A DNA stretch of 64,000 nt from Pseudozyma flocculosa PF-1 (lineage: Eukaryota > Basidiomycota > Ustilaginomycetes > Ustilaginales > Ustilaginaceae): NCBI RefSeq assembly GCF_000417875.1, contig NW_006920882.1, forward strand, positions 234,632 through 298,631. The letters run 5' to 3'. The position numbers and the translations under genes were made by a program. Shown here piece by piece: positions 52,408-61,543 of this stretch. Within the stretch, counting starts at the first letter, position 1. Every line of letters begins with the position of its first letter. The notes under the pieces were generated by a model that saw only the letters and a list, made by a program, of their open reading frames with translations, was not told the DNA's origin and searched no databases.

Positions 52408-54483
52408 CCTCGTGGCGTCCCTCTCCCTTTGGCCATGGTTTCGAGCATTGGCGCCAGCTGGGCGGCTGGCCTGCTCGCTGTCGATTGGGTTTCGGTCCGC
52501 CATGCCTGCGCCTGCCTGCCTGGTATCCGGGTCAATCTAGTCCGGGTTGCCGGAACATGCTAGTCAGTTGAGCAACGGAAGCGACCGACGTCTTAGACGA
52601 GCTCGTGGCGAGGGTGGGGGAGGCGGGGACCAGTCGCAGCTCGAGATCGTCTCGAAGGTCCCACGCTTCGTCTCACCTTGCCTTGCCTTGCCTTGCGCTG
52701 CGGAAGGATGCCAGGCCGCGGGCAGAGCGAGAAGGGGAACGGTCTAGACCTACTGTACCTGCTCTGCTGCTGCTCCTGTACGTCCGCTGTCCCGGTTGTC
52801 TGGGAAGGCAGGGAGCGGCGGTACTACAACAGCGACGAGGTCACGACGAGCTTGCTTGCTGCCATACACGCGACCCTATCCGAGGGCAAGGTCGATGACC
52901 ATTGCATCAGCACCCAGCGCCCCAGGAGACGGCCGAACGGCATGGACCCGCCACAACATGTGGCCCTCGCTGCCCGTAGCCACCGGTACAAGCACGCTCA
53001 GACACTCTCGCACACGACCTCGACCCGGCACTGTATGCGTCCACCGGCTCCCATGATGCTTTTCGACGTCGCATCGCATCAAAGGAGAAGGGCAGGACAG
53101 CGCAGGAAGAGCCGGCGAAGCGTAGGAAAGAAATCGTCGAGAAAGGAGAGAAAAAAACTCGCCGGCCCATATGGCAGGCAGGCAGGCCGGAGAGCCGGTG
53201 TTTGCGGGGAAAGCGGAGGCTTAGGGGGGGAGGGGGGTAGCGAGGGCGGAAGGAAGGCACAGCGGCCTCATCTCCTGCCTGCGGCTGCGACGACGCCGGC
53301 CAAGAAGGAGGCGGAGGCAGGGATAGGCAGGCTGCCGTACAGCCCAGCAGGCGGGCGAGCGACGACACACGTCGGGCGTCGGCAATCTCTCATCTTCGCC
53401 CGCTTCTCTCTCTTGACGCCTGCTGCTTCGCCTGCCTGGCCCAACGTAGCCGGCCTACGCCTCGAGAGACCAGCCTCGCCTAGCCTGTACGCTCGCCCGT
53501 CGGTCGGCCTGTCGACTCCGCAGCCCCGTCCGTCCGCCTTAGCTCACTTGCTTGCCGAGCGTCCGTCGTCGTCGTCGTCGTCGTCGTCGAAGGTCCGTCG
53601 CCTGCCCACGCCACGCCACGTGAGCTCAGCTCAGCGCCGCTCAGTCCAACGCGGCTCGATGCATTCGAAGCTCAGCAGCCCAGACTTGCCTGCCCGTGCC
53701 CTACGTGCGGTCGTCGCGGTCGTCGCCGTCGTCGTCGTCGCTGCTTCTGCTGCTGCTGCTGTAGGCATGAACATGTACAGTACGGCACGCCCCTGAGCCC
53801 CGAGTGCCGCCTTTGTCCGTCGGACGGCGGAGGACGGGAACGGCAAGCAGCAAAGGCCCGGCTGGGGTGGGTGACGACGATGCAGCTGCTGCGCCGTGTT
53901 GGCGTGCGGGCGTTTGGTGCCTGGCCCAACGGCGGCAGCGGGCCTGGCCTGCGCTCGTTGCCCATTTTTTCTATTTTGCGTTGCCAGAGGAAGGCCTTGC
54001 TGTGGTGCCTGGCCCCGCGCTCCCCACTCCAGCAGACTCGCTCGGCGCCTCGAAGCCGGGTCGCGGGTGCAGTCGCCCGCTTGCGTCGAGCCGAGGCCCT
54101 CTGCGTCGACTGTCGTCGAGCAAGAGAAGGCCAGGCCAGCCCAGGCCAGCCCAGGCCAGACCGGCCACCGCCCCGCTCGCCCCGCTCGGCGCGCCCGTCA
54201 TGCCGGAACGGCATGGACCGAGGCCATCGTCTTGCGGCCTCTTAATTTGGCAGTCCACCAACTAGCGCCCTTCAGCCAACGACCAACACGCACCCACGCT
54301 GCCAGCCGGTCACAAGGGAGACGAAATGAAGCCGGAGGGCGGGCGAGAGGCGAGGCGAGGCGGCGAGGGGAACAGGGGCGAGAAAAAAAGAAAAGAAAAG
54401 AAAAAAAGAGAGCGCGGGGGACGAGCAGCTACCGGTAGACCGAGGTCACGACGGGGGCGGCTGTTGGCAGGCCATTCAAGGCA

Positions 54484-54722
54484 GGGCCAGGCCAGGCCAG
54501 GCCGTCAGCAGGCCAGCAGGCGAGGTGGCCGACAGAGGCAGGCCAGGGGCGGTCAGCTCCTCGCCACCTAGCTGGGCCTTGTACTCGGCCTCGGCATTTC
54601 TGCGTTGCCGCCCGCCCCTCTTCTTTTGCTCGCCCTAGCCAGCCTCTCTCCTGGCCCCTCTCCCCTGGCCCCTCTCTCCCTTGCCAGCCTAGCCTACCAC
54701 CTGCCTGGCCTGGCCTGGCCTG
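54484..54722. repeat. inverted pair of GGCCA repeats (hairpin potential)
   Basis: GGGCCAGGCCAGGCCAGGCC at 54484-54503 and its reverse complement type GCCTGGCCTGGCCTGGCCTG at 54703-54722 are separated by about 200 bases and could pair over about 18-19 bases. Confidence 0.75.
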
Positions 54723-55391
54723 TCTGACCCTAGCCTAGCCTCTCCTCGGCGGGCCTCTCTTCCTAGCCTTTGTCTTGTCCGAGAGGCGAGAGCGTATGTA
54801 GCGCAGCGCACCTCTTGCCACCCCACCTGGCCGGCTCTCGGACGCCAACGCACGCACCATTAACCAGCCTGGCCCGCTCCCCGGTCCATCGCTTTGCTAC
54901 CTGCCTGCACGCCTTGGCTCAGCACCACCAGCACCACCAGCAACGCAGCGCCGCATCCACGCCATCCAGCCGCCATTCGCGAGCGTCCAGGTGCAACCTC
55001 TCTCGACTCCACCAGCCAGACCCTGCCCTGCCCATCGCCGGCCGCACCGACACCTTGACACTTCTCGCAGAGACCGCCCCAGCGAGCCCGTCCTGCCCTG
55101 CGAGCAGAGCAGACGACAGACAGCCATCGCGCCGCGCCGCGCCGTTCCGTGCCGCGCCAGGCCACGCTACGCTACGCCACCCCACCGACAAAGAGACGAG
55201 CATGTACCTCGCCCGAGCGTGACGCGCATACGACTCGCTCCCGTCCCAAAACGAAAACGGGACCGCTCGACCCGCAGTAGCCTGGCTGGGTTCGCCTCCT
55301 TGTTCTCCGAACCCACCTTCTATCCAGCGAGCCCCGCCGGTCCCCGCCGCCGTCGGAGGCAACCCTTCGTCGTCCGTTGCTCGCCGCTACG

Positions 55392-58300
55392 ATGACGACC
55401 TCGGCGCTCATGGCCGCTGCACAGACCCTCGCCTCGGTGGCCACCAGCAGCCCTCAGCCCGTCGGCCCACCCACACTGCCTGCCACGCAGGGCCCAACAA
55501 ACACCAACCCAAGCCCAAGCGGCATCCGCCGTACCGCCAACGGCAACGCCAAACCTTCTTCCACGCAGACCGACATGCCGCCCGAGCCAAAGAAGCGCAC
55601 CCGTCCCGTCAGCGCGTGCGAGGCCTGGTGAGTGGCGACGCAGCGCAACGTCTTCCGACGGCGTCTTCGTGTTCTCATCCCGATCCTCGTTTCCCCCTCC
55701 CCCTCGGCGCTCGAACCACCCCTTATCCCCTCGCCAGCCGTGCCAAGAAGGTGCGCTGCATCCTCACGCCAGATGCCCCCGTCTGCCAAAACTGCCTTTC
55801 GTCCGGCAAGGAGTGCCTCTTCCGGGTCGACGACCTCGCACCGGCGCTGAGGGCGGCCCGCTTCGCCCACTTTGGCCCGCCCAGCGCCAACGCGAGGACC
55901 ATCCCGGCCAAGAAGTCCAAGTCCGGGGCCCGCAAGTCTGCCGACGACGCCACAGACTCCAAGCGGCCGCGACAAAGGCGCAAGACGGTCGGCGACGAGG
56001 CGGCAGGCGGCGCGGCGGCGGGGACGCCCGCTGACAAGGGCACGGCCTCGTCTGCGACCGGAACGAGCGGCACGCCGGGCCCCAAGGTCAAGGCCAAGGC
56101 CGTCTTCCGCTCGTTTGCCAACCCGACCCACCTTGCAGCGCCTCTCCCTGTCATGTCGACCGGCATGCAAGCCGTCGGCTCCGCCGGCCTTGGGACGACG
56201 ACGGCAGGGGGCACTCCTTTGATGCAGGACCCCCCGGCATCCGTGCTGATGCCAAGCCGAGGTCGGGCCAGCACCGGAAGCGCTGGCTACGCGCCGTCGA
56301 TGGCACCGCAGGACTTCTACAGCGACCAGTCGCCCGCCTCGGCCGGCATCAAGGCCCATTATGCCGCCGAGCCGCCAGTCCGGTACGCGCAGCACCGCAA
56401 CGATTCGACCGACTCGTTCTCTCACGACGCCTCCTACTACGGCCACCCGACCTCGGCCGATCCGAGACAAGAGCGAGGCGGTAGCGCTTCGGGAGCCGCA
56501 GGTGGTTTCTTCCTGCAGCATCAGTCGCCGAGCGAGAACAGCCACGGCAGCGGCCGGAGTCGCTCGGCTCGCGTCGACGGTGCCCAGTCCTCGCAGCCGC
56601 TGTACGCGGACCAGAAGCCGCCACGGCAGGAGGCCAGCTCCTCTGCTGGCTCCTCGAGCAAGCGGAACCGGTCGCACCATGGCAATGGCAACCCGGCGAG
56701 GAAGAGGCTGCAGGAGGAGGACGTCGACCCGATGTCGCTGGCCTACTACGGCCACCTCTCGGCTGTCGATGCGGCCAAGGTCGAGGAGCGGGAGCGCGAA
56801 GGTCCCGACCGCCATGGGCCACGCGTCCCGCTCGACAGCGATGGGCGCGGCTCGCCACGGCCCACGGTGTCGGCAGAGCTTCGCGACGGGATCGAGCGCT
56901 GGCAGCGGAACGGCAATGTCAACGGCCGCGCCTACGTCGACGAGGCGGCCGAAGTCGTCGAAGAAGCGCCGGCGCCGAAGCCGAAGATCCTGCTGCCCTT
57001 CTTCCGGTGGTTTGGCACCACGGCCAACACGCCCGGCTATCGCAAGATCAAGGTCGGCGTCTTGCAGGACTCGGAGGTGGCCGACACCGACGACCTGGCG
57101 CCGGTGATCGCCGAGGAGCAGGCGGCGGTCCGCAAGGCGAGCTTTGCGCAGACGGAAGAACAGGGCAGCCCGGCGTCGCTGAGTGTGCCAATTTCCACCG
57201 TCGCGGCACCTTTGGCAACGGCAACGGCAGCGGCGACGGCGGCGGCCCCGTCATCGTCTGCGGCGGCAGCGGCGGCGGCAGCAGCGCCAGGGCCGCTGAC
57301 CGCCTCGAGCGGCGACATCCACCGCTCGCCGCCAACCGCTGCGCCCGCCGAGCCCCGGCAGCAAGGGCGAGCGTGCGCCGTCGTCGGTCACGAGGGAGCT
57401 CTTTGAGATCAACCGTCCGCGGTATCCGCGGCGCGACATCCTCGAGCACCTTGTCGGCCTGTTTCTCAGCCACTTTAAGCCGTCGTGGTGCCCCTGGATC
57501 GACGCCGACGAGCTACGGAGCGGCGCCGAGAACGGATCGATGCCGGCCATCCTGGCCAACGCCATCTGCGCCGTGGCGGCGCGCTTCTCGGACCGCAGCG
57601 AGCTCCGGCGGGCGCCGCGCAAGTCGTCGGGCGACCACTTCAGCGAGATGGCCAAGATCCTCATCATGCCGCTGCTCTCGTTTCCGTCGATGGAGGTCAT
57701 CGAGGCGCTCATCCTGCTCAGCTACGCCGAGTTTGCGGCGGGCAGCGACTCGGGCCTGTGGATGTACGTCGGCATGGCGCTGCGAATGTCGCAGGACCTG
57801 GGCCTGCAGCACGAGGCGAGCGTGCTCAGCATCCCCAACGAGCGGCACCAGGAAAAGGCGCGGCTGCTCTTCTGGGCCGTCGTTGGCCTCGACCGCATCA
57901 CCACGTTTGGCACCGGCCGGCCCGTCACCATCCGCGAGTCGGAGATCGACACTGAGCTGCCGCGGATGAACGAGCCGAGCGACACCAACGACGAGACGGT
58001 CATTTTCGGGCACTATATCCGCATCCTGCTGCTGCGCGGCCGCATGGGCGAGCTGCTCAACCGGCGCGGACAGGACGACTCGTACGGCGTCGAGGACCGC
58101 AAGCGCGCGCTGGCGCAGATGTGGATGGAGCTGGCCCAGAGCTACTCGTCGCTTCCCGGCGACCTGCACTTCAACGTCCAGACGTTCCAGCGGGCCGCGG
58201 CGCAGAACCAGAGCCCCGGGTTTGTCTACCTGCACGTCCTGTTCCAGTCGACCATCGGCCTGCTGGACCGGCCGTCGCTGATGAAGAAGTTCACGGGCGA

Positions 58301-59065
58301 CTCGGCGCCGCTGCTGCCGTCGTTTGCGCCCGCCGCCAGCGCCGCGGCGTCGCGCACCATCTCGGACATCCTCACGCTCGGCGACGCCTTTGACGATCGC
58401 TGCATCACCGCCTCGCCCTACCTCGACCAGCTGATCCTGCCCGCCGGCCGGTCGTTCCTCGCCGAGCGCGAGGCTGCCCGCGAGGCGCTGCGCAACCTCG
58501 GCATGGGTTCGCGCCCGCCGTCGCGCGGCCCAGCCTCGCAGGTCTCGAACCGCACCAGCTCGCTCTCGACGACCAAGTCGTACGCCGACATCAACCTGGC
58601 CGCCTGCCAGCGCATCCTCCACAAGCTCCAGGTGTACTGGGCGGGCGCCAGCTGGCCGATGCGTGCCCTCGAGCAGGAGGCGGCGGGCAACCGCGACGAG
58701 GTGGACCCGCAGGTGTCGGACGAGGATGCGCAGAGCGCGCCGATCCGCGACGTCGAGATGGTGCTCAAGTGGGCCAAGAGCAAGCTGCGCTCGCAGCGCA
58801 GGATGGGCGAGTCGGCGGCCAACACGCCGCGGTTCAAGATGGTGACCATGGCCGACGGCCGCGAGGTGCGGCAGCAGCCGGGCTCGACGAGCGACGGCGA
58901 GCCCACGTCGACGCACAGCGGCGACTCGCCGTTCGGCCTCGGCCTGGGAATCTCGGCCGACCTGACGTTTGACATCGACGCGCTCATGGAGGCGTGGCAG
59001 GTCGACGACGGCTTTGAGCCGTTCAACTCGACGGCCGCTCCCGCGACGCCCTATCCGCCGAACCC

Positions 59066-59117
<52 letters not shown>

Positions 59118-59507
59118 CCGGCTCAGCCGCAGCCGGCGCATGCGCAGCAGGTCGAGGTCCATCACCCGCAGCCACACGAGCAGGCGGCGCACCAGCCAGA
59201 CTATCCGCAGCAGCTGTCGCGCCGGAACGGCCACATCTCTTCGCTGCTCAACGCCGTCGATGGCGGCCAGGCCAATGGCCACGTCAACGGCGGCGGCGGC
59301 GGCGGCGGCGGAAGTGGCCTGACGCCCTACAACAGCGCGCCCACGCCCGTGGGCATCCTGCCGGGCAATGTCGACATTTCCGGCATGGCGGTGGCCGAGT
59401 TCTTTTCGAGCGACCAGTCCGTCTGGCCGCTGCAGCTGCAGAGCGAGAGCTTTGACGAGGCCAACTTTGCCTTTCTCGCCTCGGCGCTCCAGATCCCGCA
59501 CCAGTAG
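55392..59507 (+). CDS. Zn2Cys6 transcription factor with fungal-specific regulatory domain and polyglutamine tract
   Basis: Exon 1 is 55392-55627. The intron has a GTGAGT donor and a GCCAG acceptor; exon 2 starts at 55738. The join creates C76-x2-C79-R-A-K-K-V-R-C86-x8-C95-x2-C98-x6-C105, a full binuclear cluster. Exon 2 is open to about 57182 through a Ser/Ala/Gly-rich linker, then the frame must change before VTRELFEINRPRYPRRDI; an intron 57183-57309 fits phase but its acceptor is poor, so this point is uncertain. With it the protein is 1292 residues. The regulatory domain is seen at LEHLVGLFLSHFKPSWCPWI, LILLSYAEFAAGSDSGLWMY, ALRMSQDLGLQHEAS, FWAVVGLDRITTFGTGRP and ESEIDTELP. The C terminus has a run of 16 glutamines (CAG at 59067-59114) and a glycine run. 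Nuclear regulator with unknown targets. Confidence 0.82.
59067..59114 (+). repeat. in-frame (CAG)16 repeat
   Basis: Sixteen pure CAG codons encode glutamine in the C-terminal part of the transcription factor, followed by a His and further Gln/Pro-rich sequence. Confidence 0.9.
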
Positions 59508-61543
59508 TGAGGTATGGCCCGCGACCGGAACTCCCCCACTGGACTCCCCCAACCGACCCCGATAGCTTCCACCTCTCCCGGTTCCATGTCTCTGTGCGCC
59601 AGTCGACCCTCCGTCTAGCCTCTTGGTGGGCATGCGCGCATGTAAACCTTTGCTGTCTCCTTGTTGTTGTACGAATATACCTACCTCGTTCTCGTGCCGA
59701 TGCAGTCGTAGCGTCACCCGTCCTGCCCTTTGCTGGAGGCGAGGCTGTGGTCCGAGGGGCCGAGTACCAAGGCGAGACGAGGCGGTGCTTGGCAGGCAAG
59801 GCATGGCGAGGCCGTTGCGTCCGACTGGCCAGCGAGCAGACCAGCCAGCAGGTGCGCACGCATGAAGGGGCGTGGCAGCCCACGGACGAGGTTGGTTCGA
59901 CGAACATGAACGCCTGCCTGTCGCCGATGCGCTGCGTGCGGCACCTCGTCATCCTGGACAGCATCGAGGCGGGTGCACACCATCGGTAGACGGGATCGGG
60001 CGACACCCGCGTCTCTCTCTCTGTGGCCACGCCGGTCGTTGGCTAGCAACCGTGGCACGTAGGTTGGAAGCGGCGCGCCTTGCTTGCGCTCAAAGCCACT
60101 CTGCCAGAATATAATCCAGAGTGCCATCGGTGTCTACGGGACCTGCATGGCCTGGCCTGGCCTGGCCTAGCCTGAGCTGACCTGGCGTCGAGATGGCATG
60201 GCAACGAGGCAACGAGGGGCGATGAAACGGGGTCGGTCGGCTGGATGGCATGCGAAACGTCTGACGCGGGCTTGCAGGCGTGGCGTGGCCAGGCCGGGCA
60301 TCACGCCAACCAAAGGGTCGATGTAGATGTTGGTTTGGTCTTGCGATGTCGGACCGCCGTGGCCTCGAGCATATCTACCGTCGCCTCGCTCCCGAAGCTG
60401 GCCTGCTTGGTGTCCCGCTTGCTCCTCATCGTTCCATCCTCGTACACCCGCTTCATCTCGACCCCTCCTCGGACCGACCTGGCTTGCTCCAGTAGTGGCA
60501 AAAGGTGCAGAGTGGAGCGAGCGCGTCCCTTTCGACCTTCGACGCGCGCTGCCCCCCACCCGCGCGCTTTGTTTGCTAAGGCCTACGCAAAACCTGCCTG
60601 CTGGCTGCCGAGCGCCAATTCAGGGTTCACAACGTACGGCGGGCTGCGGGTGGCCCCTATCCTCAGCCTCGCCTCTCCTCCTGGCCACCACCAACGCCGC
60701 CCCTCAACCCGACTCTGGCTTCGACACCTCTCGCCCTTCCTCTCTCCCTCGCTGACGTCGATCCAGTTCGGACGACATCATAGCCATCTATCGTCGTCGC
60801 CTTGGTCGTCATCGCTCTGCGAAGCCAGGCTGGACGGCGACTTGAACCACCCCGAAACGATCGGGAGGCTGGACGGCTCCGAGTGAAACAGGGGCGCCTC
60901 CCCTCTTATCCCATCGGGCCTACGGAAGCACCAGGCAGGCAGACGGCCATCCCTTCGCTCGGCTTGCCTCGCTCTGGCTGTACGTGCGCGGCCAGACTAC
61001 AGTACACGGCCAAAGACAGGCAGGGTGAGTGTGTGTGGTAGCAGCAGCCGTGCGTGCGGCGGACAAAGGCCAAACGACACGGCGCCGCCCGGCCTGCGCT
61101 CAACACCTGCCATTGCATCGGTCCCCTCTGACACTACCGCTGCCTCGTCCTTTGCACTGCGCCGCCACCTACCCACTTTCCATCTTGGCCTGCTTCGGCG
61201 GCATCCCGGTTTCCTCCTCCCCCTTCGCTTCGCGACCTCTATCTCTCCCCTCCCGTCCCCGCTCTCCACGCAACCATCGACCTCCTCCCCACCCTGTACG
61301 AACTCTGACGACCTTACGACACGCACCGCCACGACCCACGACCGCACCTCGCATCGCCTCGCCTCGCCTCGCCTCGCCTCTGGCCAGCACAGCCTCACTG
61401 CGCCCTTGCTCGCCCATCGCAGCGAGGCCTGCCAGCCGCCCATCTCAACCTCTGCCACTACTTCGAACCCACCACAGACAGCCAGACGGAGGGCCCCGAC
61501 AACGGATCTCGCCCTCTTGCGGGCTGGCGATCCTCCGCTCACC
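59508..61543. other. 2.0 kb intergenic region, no gene seen
   Basis: Contains the 3' flank of the transcription factor, GGCCTGGCCTGGCCTGGCCTAGCC at 60148-60172 and TCGCC repeats at about 61351-61380 in the likely leader of the Kelch gene. No supported open frame. Confidence 0.5.
60148..60172. repeat. GGCCT tandem cluster
   Basis: Five-base unit GGCCT repeated, ending CCTAGCC; same family as at 54703-54722. Confidence 0.8.

Larger units (their letters stand above)
51830..55391. other. 3.6 kb gene-poor region
   Basis: Between Svf1 and the second Zn2Cys6 gene. Holds a 17-G run at 52391-52407, a TCG repeat at about 53564-53589, an A-rich AAAAGAAAAG stretch at about 54382-54408, and many GGCCAGG and CCTGGCC words. 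The longest open frame (52678-53796, +) is Arg/Ser/Pro-rich with no domain and is probably a shadow. The last 500 bases may be 5' UTR and promoter of the following gene. Confidence 0.5.

Noticed and set aside
52678..53796. 372-codon + frame in the gene-poor region
   Set aside because: Begins without a good ATG context, is Arg/Ser/Pro/Ala-rich, contains simple-repeat translations and shows no domain.
57513..59804. 763-codon - frame opposite the second zinc-cluster factor
   Set aside because: Antisense shadow; the + strand encodes a recognisable fungal regulatory domain.
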